From Plasmodiophora brassicae (Eukaryota > Endomyxa: Phytomyxea > Phytomyxea > Plasmodiophorida): DNA of 64,000 nucleotides. The stretch spans positions 1,488,001 to 1,552,000 of the forward strand of contig CP145410.1 in the NCBI GenBank assembly GCA_036867785.1, in the 5' to 3' direction. Position 1 is the first letter of the stretch, and the number at the start of each line of letters is the position of its first letter. The translations under genes were made by a program, and so were the position numbers. The notes below the pieces were generated by a model. That model did not search any database. It was not told the DNA's origin and saw only the letters and a program-made list of their open reading frames with translations. Of the stretch, positions 1-9,281 are shown one piece after another.

Positions 1-4
1 GGGC

Positions 5-903
5 ATGGCCGCTCGACTGACCCCTGTGGAGCTGACCGCCTTTGTGTCATCGTTCCGCCAAGTTGCTCCTAGTGCCGATGCGCGACTGGTCCTGTTCACC
101 GACGTCGATTCCATGCCGACCGCATCGCCCATTGCCGACGCGTACAACGCCGAGTTGGTCGTATTCAACGACGATGATCTGCAACCGCCTGCAATACGGT
201 CGTTCCACCCGTCGAACTATCGCTGGTTCGTCATCCGCCAGTGGTTAACCGAACATGGCGATCGGCTGGATCCATCGTCCCGCATCCTGCTTGCCGACGT
301 TCGCGACACGTTCTTCCAGCGAAACCCGTTCGACATCGTCGGCGAGCAGCAAGGCCTGTGGGCAACGCTGGAAGCAGGCGGGCCGATTGCCGGCGTACGT
401 TCAGGGGATTGTATGCAACAATGGTGGACACCTGACTGTGATCGTTGATGTGCTAATAGTGTGGGTGGAATCGCGGCTGGGTGCAGGACTGCTTCGGTCC
501 AGGTGTGCTGACCGACGTAGCGTCCAAGACGATATCCTGCTCAGGCATCACCCTGGGCACCATGCGGGCCGTCGTGGAGTACGTCCACCGTATGACGGCG
601 GAGCTCGAACGACGATCCTCCTGTGAGCGCAACGGCGTTGATCAAGGTGTCCACAATGTCCTCGTGTGGACCGGCGATATGGCCGACGTGCACCTGGTTC
701 GTCCGGATGAGGGCCAGGTTGCCAACATCCAATCGATGGGCGCCGACCAGGCTGTTATTGTCAATGGGCGCGTTGTGGCGGGTCGGCACCCGGACCGAGT
801 CCCGTTCGCCATTGTGCACCAGTACGACCGACGACAGGAGCTGAAAGACCTGTTCTGGTCGGGACTGCCTGGTACTTCTCCAGGTCGTCGACACCGGCAA
901 TAA
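5..903 (+). CDS. Glycosyltransferase-like protein, two exons, probably 5'-truncated at the window edge
   Basis: Exon 1 is 5-394 and exon 2 is 460-903. The 395-459 intron (65 nt) starts GTACGT and ends CTAATAG. Splicing joins GGPIAG to CGWNRGWVQDCFGPG, removing the stop that the unspliced frame meets after position 445. The product (about 277 residues) has LVLFTDV near its start, then LADVRDTFFQRNPF, ISCSGITLGT, GVDQGVHNVL and AIVHQYDR. That order recalls a family of nucleotide-sugar-transferase-fold proteins of plants and protists; DVRD would be the metal-binding DxD-like site. The family call is from memory of these motifs and the substrate is unknown. The ATG at 5 may be internal, since the frame is open to the edge. 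The gene converges on CFAP57 with 35 bp between stops. Confidence 0.66.
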
Positions 904-938
904 ACTCTCAGCATGGGCGAATGTATATGGGATTGCGG

Positions 939-3900
939 TCAGTGTTGGTGCATGGAAGGCAGGCGTCGGCGAGCAGCCGTCCATGACCGGGCCCGGGATA
1001 GCGATACAGTTGTTGCCGATCTTGACAACGTCTGCTTGTCAAGGTGACGATCCAGTATGAGGCAAGCCGTGGCTGGTCTTGGCATGGTGGCCTGTTGCAG
1101 AGATGCTCCCTCTGGTCCTGCCACAACGGTGTCTTCGTCCTGTGCGACGACGACTTTCTCTACGCGTTCAATGACGGCCTGGGCGGCTCCAGATCCCGCC
1201 CACGACAGGGCGACCGTGAGCGCCTCCTGGAACTGGCGCAGGTGCAGCGATTTCTCGTCGTTGTCGAACTTTAATGTTTCAACCTGCTGGCGCAGCTCGT
1301 CGACCTGCTTCTGCAGCCTATCAGGTTAATACGATGCCCTTAGATCGTCCCTGCTGCAGCGCAACGTTGCATGCGTGCTAACCTGGCGACGACGTGGTCT
1401 GTGGCCATGGACCCCAAGCGCAGGCGCGACTTGGCCATTCCAGTCTGTGTGGATCCGGCCGCTTGCCTACTGCCAGGGGGACACCCATATGAGGGTGGTC
1501 GCTGATTCTGCTTCTGCTGCTGCTTCTGGTGCTGCTGCGGGAGCGTCGCATCGGTCTGGTCCGTGCTGGCGTGCAAGGCCATTCGCAGGTCATTGATTTG
1601 CCTATCAGGCGGCGGCAGGGGCACCGGTCAGCATCCCGGCCCCGAGTGTTTGGACGCCGTCTCTTACGCGATAAGTTGGCGGTTCTCCCCGATACGCTTG
1701 CTGTTGTCAACCTTAGCCGCATGCCGATCGGCCTGCATCTTGCGCTCCAGAATCGCCAGGCTCCGCTGCAGGGTCAGGCGCTGACGCTCCACCTCCATCT
1801 GCTCCGCCGTTTTCCCCTGCCGCTGGCGCTCGTCGTCATCCGGCCACAATTCGTTGTCGGTCTCGCCAGGTGCGATTCGACGTTGCGTCGCCCCCGCGTC
1901 GCCGGTACCGTCCAGGTGGAAGGCCTTGCATCTGCACCGTATTGTTCAGTTGCGGCGTCGCACCATGCTGCCATTGGTCGGTGGTACATGCGATGCAGGT
2001 GCCTGGTCCAGTCGTGGGTGCGCGTGTGCCCACGATCGATCTGCTCGACCAGGTTCCTGATGTCGGCGCACAGGCTGTCGTACTGCTGGCGTTTCCGGGC
2101 GAGTCCCTTGCGCAGTCGTACCGCGTCGCCCTGCATGCTGGCCATCTGCTGGCACCTGTCCGCGTCAACCTCCTTCATGGCCTGCACCTGTTTCGCCTGT
2201 CGGACTAGCTCCTGGCCCTGCGCCTCGATCTGCTGCTCCAGGCGGCGCTGGACGCTCGGGTAGGCGGACAGGCGCGTCTCCAGATCGTCGATGCGGCCGT
2301 GGAGGACGCCATTCAGCGTCTGCAGGGCGATCCGGTCGGCGCCCACCTCGGCCAGGTCCCTGGTGTTCTTGGCAATCTGCGCGTCCCGGCTCTCGATCGC
2401 GTGCCGGGCGCCGGCCAGGTCCGCTTTCAGGTCGTCAATGTGCTTGCGCAACGATGCGATCGTGTCGTGCAGGGCGTCGACCTGGAACGATTTCGCTTCG
2501 GTGTCCCGGTGCATGGTGTCCGCCCGTCGCGACACGATCGACAGGTCGGCGGCGGCCTTCAGGCGCTGCTCGTCGACCTCCTGCAATCGAGACATGGACT
2601 TGACCTGCAGATCGGCCAGGTCGGCCTCATGATCCGCCTGTCCAGGCCATCTCTGGTCAGCAACGGCGTACGCAGGGACGGTGGTGGCCACACCTGACCT
2701 CGATCTGGCCGATGGCCTCCTCGTAGTCCGCCCTGGTATCGGCGAGGCGGCGCTCAAGCAGGTCTGCTCGGGCGGCGCCGGCGGCCCGTTCGCGAACGAG
2801 TTCGGCTCGCAGGTCCTCGACCTGCCTCGTGTGATCGTCCATCAGGGCGCGGATCTCGCGCTCGTGCAGGGCCGCTTGCGACCTGGCCTGGCTCTCCACC
2901 CGTTCATTGTCGGCATACTGCCGGGTCAGGGACGCCTCCAGGTCGGCCATGGTCGTCGCCAGACGCCGATCCGCCTCCGTCTGACATTTCCGCAGCTGAT
3001 CTTGCCACCTGTGCTCACTCTGCTCCAGTTGGGCGTGCAGTGCGCTGATCTCGTCGACCCTGGCGGCCAGGGCGGCGTCATGCGCCGTCTGCAGGCGCTG
3101 GACCTCGGCCAGGTGGGCGGCGCGCGCCTCGGACGCATCCGCATCCGCCTGGCATTCTAGCAGCCACATCTGGTGTGATAGGTCCACCGCACGACGCTCC
3201 AGGGCATCCAGGTCGTCCGCCCCAACCAATACAACGTCGTCGTCGTCGTTGTCGTTGTCAACATCGTTGCTGTCAGCAGAAGAACGATCGGACGCCGCAG
3301 GGGAAACGGCCGGGTAGGACAACGTCGACAGCAGGCCATCCACGCCAGCTGTCACGACGATTGGCATTGTGGACGGGGATGATCCCAGCAGGGTCATGTT
3401 GAATGCAGACTGGTGGGCAACGGTCGCCCTACCCAGTAACGTGTCCTTGGCGAGGTCCACGACAACGAGTCGTCCACGGGCGCTGCCCATTAGGAGACGG
3501 TTTGTCACGCGGTCCAAGGCCACACACGAAGCTTGAATAGAATCGTTCGGTGACACGCCCGTCATATGCGATGGGGACCCCTCGGTGTGGTCGAACAGGC
3601 TGCGGGCGCTGGGGTCGACCAGGGTGTCCCCGTTATCGCCCAGGCGGATGCGACGCCACTGCCGGCTGCCAATGGCAATGATGGACGTGCCTGTGTCGAA
3701 GATGACAGCGGATGGCGCCGACAGGTTGCTTTTGCAGGCGTATATGACGTGGCCGGATGTGGCATTGACGATGGTCACGGTTGCATCGGTGGTGATGGAT
3801 GCGATTCGCGCGTCATCTGTCGCCCATGCAGTATGGCAGATCGGGGCCGGGAGCCGAACCGATACGCTGACAGGCGACAGGTCGTTCGCCGACAGCACAT

Positions 3901-4408
3901 GCACATGGCACCGCGTCGACAGGGCGATGGCATGCCCACTCGTCGAATACTGAACGTGAACGACATTGGCGAGCGGCACGGGCCTGCATCGCGTATTCCG
4001 TTGCAGACGCCCGGGCAGGACATGGTACAGCGCCACCGAGGAGCGTCGCACGATGCAGGCCTGGAACGCATGAGGCGCGCCAGCGACCAGCGCTGCCCGA
4101 TCATCATCATCATCGTCTGCTGCTGCAGCTGCCGTCATCGTATGGTCATCGGCCAACGTGCATACAAGGGATAGGCTCGCGCGATCAGGATGTCGGCCCA
4201 GACGCCACACCCGTACCAGGCCAGCAGCGTCGCATGTTATCAGGCGACGATGCCCGATGCCAGCAATGGACACAAAGGCGGGGCCGGTCGAGCCCGCACA
4301 GAATAGAAGATGGGCGGCTGATTTCGGGTCAGCCTGGCGGCGACGGGCGGCACTGTCAGCAGTGGGACCAGGAGCAATGACGTCTGATGGTGATGTGCCG
4401 CTGGCAAC

Positions 4409-4441
<33 letters not shown>

Positions 4442-5446
4442 ACTGGTATCGTCCAATGTCACGACGGTAGGCGCATGGGATGGCAGGAAGTGTAGGCCCA
4501 GGACGGCGTTCGGCAATGCTACAAGGTCCATGATCGTGGCGGAGGACGACGATGATGACTTGTAGTGATGGAAGCTGGCAGGGCCGTCGTCGGCCATGTG
4601 CACCCGAAGCAGGTGCAGAGTGCCGCGATCGGTGACAATGCCGACCAGGTCATGGCGGACCCGTCGCATGCGATTGATGCAGGTGCCAGATGATGGCCAA
4701 TGTGCCACGCCGCACACGTCGCCCGCATCGATACGGTCGACGATATGGTCGTCGTTCACGACGGCGATGGTCGATGTTGATACGACCGATAGCAGGACCA
4801 GCCGGCGGTCGCCATGGCCAACAACGGCACCGCTCGTGAAATCGTCCCTGCTGCTGGATCTCAGGGCGACTCGGTCGGTGACGTGATGGGCTGGGCCAGC
4901 GCCCACCTGGATCTCGTGCAAATACGACCCATGTCCTGCGGCAAGGATGGCCGTTGGTGACAGGGACGCCTGGCAAGTCAGTGCCATATCGGCAGGAGCG
5001 GCCACAGTCGACAGGGGTGAACACGATGGCCATGCATAGAGGGAGATGCTCGACGGTGTCATGATCGACATGAGCGCACCTGTCAGCAGTATGTGCACGA
5101 CAGGGCCGACCCATTGTCCGATGACCGGTCGTTGCGTCCCCTTCGACACGTCGACAATGACGACTGTGTCGGGGCGCGTCGCATCGTCTGCCCTCATGGC
5201 AACAGCCAGGGCGGTGGCGTCGGCGCTGATTGCCAACAGGCGAGCGCTGCCGCCGTCTAGTGAAGCGACAATTTCATTTGTGCTCGTTGAACTGCTGGCG
5301 GTGGGATCGACACAAATACGAAGGATATGCGGGCCATGGACTACAAAGATGACGCCTCGACGAGCCCGGACCAGGTTTGGACCTGTCGGTAATGGGCCCA
5401 GCACCCGCTGTACGACCGCGCACGGTCGAACGCTGGACGACGTCAT
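939..5446 (-). CDS. CFAP57: CFAP57-like axonemal WD40/coiled-coil protein, five exons
   Basis: Exons on the minus strand are 5446-2699, 2637-1988, 1931-1668, 1601-1383 and 1317-939, with introns of 61, 56, 66 and 65 nt, all GT-AG. Splicing keeps one frame of 1419 codons plus stop. Residues 1 to about 640 are WD40-like blades; from about 650 to the end is coiled coil. The order matches CFAP57 (WDR65): N-terminal propeller, long coiled coil, then RQRQGKTAEQMEVERQRL, an ENRQLIAQINDLRMAL segment resembling the family's C-terminal signature, and RLQKQVDELRQQVETL. Each diagnostic stretch appears only after splicing. CFAP57 is a conserved axonemal protein tied to inner-arm dynein in cilia, so the organism should make flagellated cells. 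Ser-rich tracts are lineage-specific insertions. Length is slightly above the usual 1250. The last exon end is the least certain. Confidence 0.82.
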
Positions 5447-5656
5447 GGTTCCCCGTTATATATGCATACGAACAATAGAGCTGGCATCGATGGCTCGCTC
5501 GACGGTACATTCCATGGTACTGTACTAGGCGCGACCTTTATGTACGCAGGCACAGCTGGTATCATTGTACGACGTCCACCCAGGTCCTAACGCACGTAGG
5601 TAGCAGTACTGTCACTAAATGCTGTAGACAGCTATGTTGTTCTGTTGCAATGAGTA

Positions 5657-6462
5657 TTACGATGCCCCAGGAGCGAGCGCCCCCCAGGCCGGAGATGCTG
5701 ACGTCCGCACGACTCGTTTGCATATGCCTGCCAGGAAGGCGCGCAGGACATTGACGATCATGGACGTCTGCATGAGCGACACGCTCTCGATTGTCATACG
5801 AGATTGCCGCTGCTGGTCAAGTCCCATCTCGGCGAATAATGCGGATGCATCCAGGGCGTATGGCGAGTCCGATTTCGTGAGCAGCAACAGCACCCGAACC
5901 GACGACGGTCGCCTGTCAAGAACGTAGTCCAGTTCGATGCGTGCTTGTGCCAGATGTAATGCATCTGTGCTGTCAATTGTAAAGACGACGGCATCGCAGG
6001 AGTCCATCAGGGCGTCGGCGACGTCCAGCGCGCGTACAGCACCGGGCGTATCGACGACTTCGGCACGAATAGAGTGTCCCAGGTTGATGACCGAACGCTC
6101 AATTGACCGGGTGACAGGCGGGCGGGGCAGCGCCGCCGGGTCGTCGTGCAGGAACGACGGCGCTGACAGCTTCGCCAGCAGCGACGATTTACCGCTCGAA
6201 GCCAACCCGGTCAATAGCCTGCATAACGCGTCATCAGCATCAGCGGGTAGTCGAGGCAGCATATGACTATACCCACTGACACAGTCCTAACGTGAGACGC
6301 GCTGACAGTTGTCGATCCAGTTGCTGCGCTATAACCCGTTGACGATGAGGTACGGGGTGCTGCTCCCGCCGTCGACAAGCCGTCGACGACCTGCGAGTGC
6401 AACAGCTGCGATCCCGAGCTGCGTCGGCTAGGGCAGCATGCCAGTGAACAGCAGACAAGCAT
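5657..6462 (-). CDS. ARF/ARL-family small GTPase, probably three exons
   Basis: Proposed exons are 6462-6391, 6323-6292 and 6218-5657, with introns of 67 and 73 nt, giving 221 residues. The last exon alone carries the GTPase: P-loop GLASSGKSS, VVDTPGAVR at the G3 position, LLTKSD at G4 (T replaces the usual N) and a C-terminal helix LRAFLAGICKR. FTIDSTD and AEMGL also fit ARF-like proteins. The upstream exons add MLVCCSLACC and QQLDRQLSARLTLL, restoring a typical ARL strand before the P-loop. The N-terminal cysteine pairs could be palmitoylated; ciliary ARL13 proteins also have an N-terminal cysteine pair, and CFAP57 is the neighbour, but this sub-family is a guess. If the upstream exons are wrong, the ATG at 6262 gives 201 residues with a poorer start. 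Confidence 0.62.
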
Positions 6463-7209
6463 ATCAGCCCGAACGGTGAAGACGGCCGCCTTTCCTAATA
6501 GTAGGCCGAACGGATCATCGACGCGTACCGTACGAACCCAACGACGGGCCGATGACTGCCAGTACTTTATGCAGTGTATGCCCGCTGTAGACCGGGGTGC
6601 CAGCTAAGTCAGAGGAGTAAGTGTCGTTATAATGAGGAAACTGCAGATCCACGTCGGGATAAGGTAAAATGAATATCACCGAATGTCACATGACAACCAG
6701 GATGTTGCCACGGCGGCAAGTCAAGGGCGCAGGCAAGGGTGTAAGCACTGATACAAGGTACTAGGTACGTAGCAGTGCCAGGGGACTGTGCCCCCCTCCC
6801 CCCAGCGTCGAGTGACTTGAACGTAGTACCGACGTTTGAGTCTGTATATAAGCGGCCGCACCGATCGACTGCCCGACCGAATGCCCCTCTTCCGTTACCA
6901 CTCCGGGGTGCCTGCCCCAACCACCGTCACGCCTTCCGTCCGACCCGCTTACCCGGGTACCCCGGACACGCCCTGCATGTGCATGTCCCTACCTGTATAC
7001 ATTGCATTGGTTGGGTCCCTCCCCTGCGTACACTCGAGGGACATCATACGGGCGGGCGACCGACGCGCAAAAATAAGAACGAGGCTATGTACTACGTACG
7101 TACGTACTGCCACGTCAATCTCCAAGTGGCAGCTAGGAAAGAGCCCGTGCCAGGAAGGTTGCTGCCACGTTTCCACTTGGGTTCCCGTAGCAGTAGACTC
7201 GCTCTTCCT
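6463..7209. other. About 750 bp with no recognised gene
   Basis: No open frame on either strand shows a domain, a repeat or convincing splice links. The stretch is less GC-rich than the gene island and holds short purine/pyrimidine runs and tandem TACG near 7095-7110. It probably contains the upstream region of the minus-strand ARL gene. Confidence 0.5.
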
Positions 7210-7683
7210 TTAAAAGGGACCGGGTGCCGGCGCCTTGGCGCATGGAGTCATCTGATAAGGCCGACGAGTTCCTACTGGCGTCTTGCTCCGGCGAGGATGA
7301 CGATATGGACGTCTTGGTCCCGCGTACTGCTGCTCCTTTACCAACGTGTTAATTAATTGTAAGCGCCGCGTACCGGCTCCAGCTCGCTCGTGCATCCCGA
7401 GAAATTCTGGTGACAGTTCTGGACGTTTTTCGATCACCTGGGCCAAACGCAGCAAAGTACGATTTTGGACAAACGTCGGTGTGTCCTTGATCAAGCGATA
7501 GGACACGTCGGTAATTAACGCGACGACGTCGAAAGAACGTTTTGTCGGCCTGGTCGGTGCCTCCCGACGACGTCGCATCCGTCATTGTGATGACCATGTA
7601 CACTTTGACGATGATAATGTCTTCGGAAGACCTGAAGTTCTTCTGGCCGGATGAGTTGCAGCAAGTACTCGAGCTCGGATTCC
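7210..7683 (-). CDS. Unassigned protein-like segment, possibly two exons
   Basis: The minus frame 7578-7210 reads KRSFDVVALITDVSYRLI and LLRLAQVIEKRPELSPEF, an amphipathic helical pattern unlike a shadow frame. Just upstream, a TTGTTCCCAG acceptor would open a second segment at 7683 with ESELEYLLQLIRPEELQVF. I could not find a phase-compatible donor linking the two, so the model is incomplete. A competing plus-strand reading starts at 7243 with MESSDKADEFLLASCSGEDD and stops at 7353. No family is recognised for either, and both could be transposon debris. Confidence 0.25.
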
Positions 7684-7759
7684 GCCTGGGAACAACAGTA
7701 CTGTCTTCCTCCTACGTGCGCAAAAAAGGTCGTGGCGACGACGTCGAACGGTAGGCGGT

Positions 7760-8101
7760 GCAGCGAGGATCGATGAGCGCGAACGACAAGGGTGCTGCGA
7801 CGAGTTAGCGCAGCGCCGGGTCCGTGGCCCATGGGGTGCCGAAGCAGTAGTGCAAGCCCCCCGTCGCGCCTGCCCGGTGTGGGAAACCGGTTGCTCGCCA
7901 CACGCTGGGTCTATGACCTGGCCGCACAATTCGGATTGGGCGGTGCCCCCTCTGACACTCTGACGGCCGGTGGCCTGAAGGGCACCCTGACCGTCGGTGA
8001 CGAGAAGGGCCCACAGCCGAGGGTAGTAACCCGAGGCTATACCTTCCGGTGGTCGTGGCGCCGACAGCAATAAAGTCCGAGACGACCGCGGACCGACGGA
8101 C
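7760..8101. other. Stretch without a recognised gene
   Basis: Open frames exist on both strands but none shows a recognisable motif, start context or splice partner. It runs up to the imperfect hairpin at 8102. Confidence 0.4.
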
Positions 8102-8150
8102 GTAACGCCCGAACGAGCGCGCTGGAAGATGGCGCCCGTTCGGGCGTTAC
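8102..8150. repeat. Inverted repeat, 19-bp arms with one mismatch
   Basis: Arms GTAACGCCCGAACGAGCGC (8102-8120) and GCGCCCGTTCGGGCGTTAC (8132-8150) pair at 18 of 19 positions around an 11-nt loop. No target duplication is visible. It may be a shrunken foldback insertion or a transposon end. Confidence 0.7.
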
Positions 8151-8218
8151 AGGTTGCTCCTACTGAAGAACCCAGGGAAACTACGTAGCTACCATAAAAA
8201 GAATCAAAGCACAGAGAG

Positions 8219-8285
8219 CCCCCCCCCCCCCCCCCCCCCACGATATATGACCACGCCCTAACAAATCATAGCAGGCCCCCCCCCC
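8219..8285. repeat. Homopolymer C tracts (21 and 10 nt)
   Basis: A run of 21 C spans 8219-8239 and a second run of 10 C spans 8276-8285. They lie about 70-140 bp upstream of the ATG of the next gene. Lengths in such tracts are error-prone in assemblies. Confidence 0.9.
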
Positions 8286-8357
8286 ACCCCCACGGAGTCC
8301 GCGGCGGACCCCACGGAGCCTATCACGACTCGAGAAGGAGTACGCTTCGACCGAGCG

Positions 8358-9264
8358 ATGGATCACGACCCCCTCGAAGACGACAGTATGGACGCTGGCG
8401 GCACTGATCTTACTGATCGCCTCACAGGCCCTAAGCGCCCCAGGTCGACGGGAGAACCGCCACTCACGCCAGCTCGATATACGGCCAGCTTTAAGAAAAA
8501 AAGGAAGATGACTAAAGCCAAGACCGATGTCGCCACCTTAGACCGAATCTGGAGCACTGCTCCTGCCAGCTCGAACGATGACGACTACCACGATGCAGCA
8601 ACGATCACCCCGCCCGCCCCGACCAGCGCCAAGGGCCTGATAACGATGCTGCACCAACGTCTCCCGGGTCTTCAACATTTCAACCTTACGTCAAACATCA
8701 ACAAAGGGAAACTTCCAAATGAATACGTGGTCCTCGGGCTCAAAATCGGTACAAACACAGCACAAACTCAAAACATCTCAACAACCTTGAGCATCACTGA
8801 CCCCCTCTCCTCCTCCTACAGGACAATACCGAACAATCTCCAGAGCTGCCCAGGAGATCGGGGCTGGCTGTCGGCCGGGTCCGTCCCACCACAGGCAAAT
8901 CATCATCTATAACTGCACGGTTCATGACATCGATGACATTATGTCGATTGGCTACCCTGGCCAACCTATACCGTACAAAATTACCCCAACGAGCACAGGA
9001 CCACATGCGATTGCGAGCTTTGCGACAAAGGAGGAAGCATTGGCCGTAGCTAAAACCAAACGCATTCGTGCAGGACAAATGCAATGGCATATCAAGCAAA
9101 GCCGAGCGAACAACAACATGACCTACCGCACATGCAAATCCATCGAATGCAGGGACCCGGCCTGTGAGAACCTACGCTGTGGCTACGAGTGTATGACGCA
9201 GCATGCCACGAACAAGCGCCTGCTCACCGAGGAACAAAAGCAAAGTAAGGGCGCTACATGCTGA
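8358..9264 (+). CDS. Unknown protein with a basic N-terminus and a C-terminal Cys cluster, two exons
   Basis: Exon 1 is 8358-8748, exon 2 is 8822-9264. The 8749-8821 intron (73 nt) has GTACAA, a CACTGAC branch point, a pyrimidine tract and CTACAG. Splicing joins VVLGLKIG to QYRTISRAAQEIGAG and gives 277 residues. The N-terminal part has an acidic start then KKKRKMTKAK, a likely nuclear signal. The C-terminus holds TCKSIECRDPACENLRCGYEC, written here as C-x4-C-x4-C-x4-C-x3-C, which could bind zinc. No family is recognised. Codon use is less GC-biased than in CFAP57. A hAT element sits 17 bp past the stop. Near the end, AAAGTAAGG at 9243 could be a donor for a further exon now separated by the hAT, so the stop at 9262-9264 may not be the original one. 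It could belong to a transposon. Confidence 0.55.
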
Positions 9265-9281
9265 CATGCATCACGTACACA

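Noticed and set aside
395-459. Frameshift in the first gene
   Set aside because: A 65-nt GTACGT...CTAATAG intron explains it and restores GWNRGWVQDCFG.
2681-3160. Long plus-strand frames opposite CFAP57
   Set aside because: They are GC-driven shadows of the minus-strand coiled-coil codons.
8102-8150. Bacterial-type intrinsic terminator
   Set aside because: No T tract follows the hairpin and the genome is eukaryotic.
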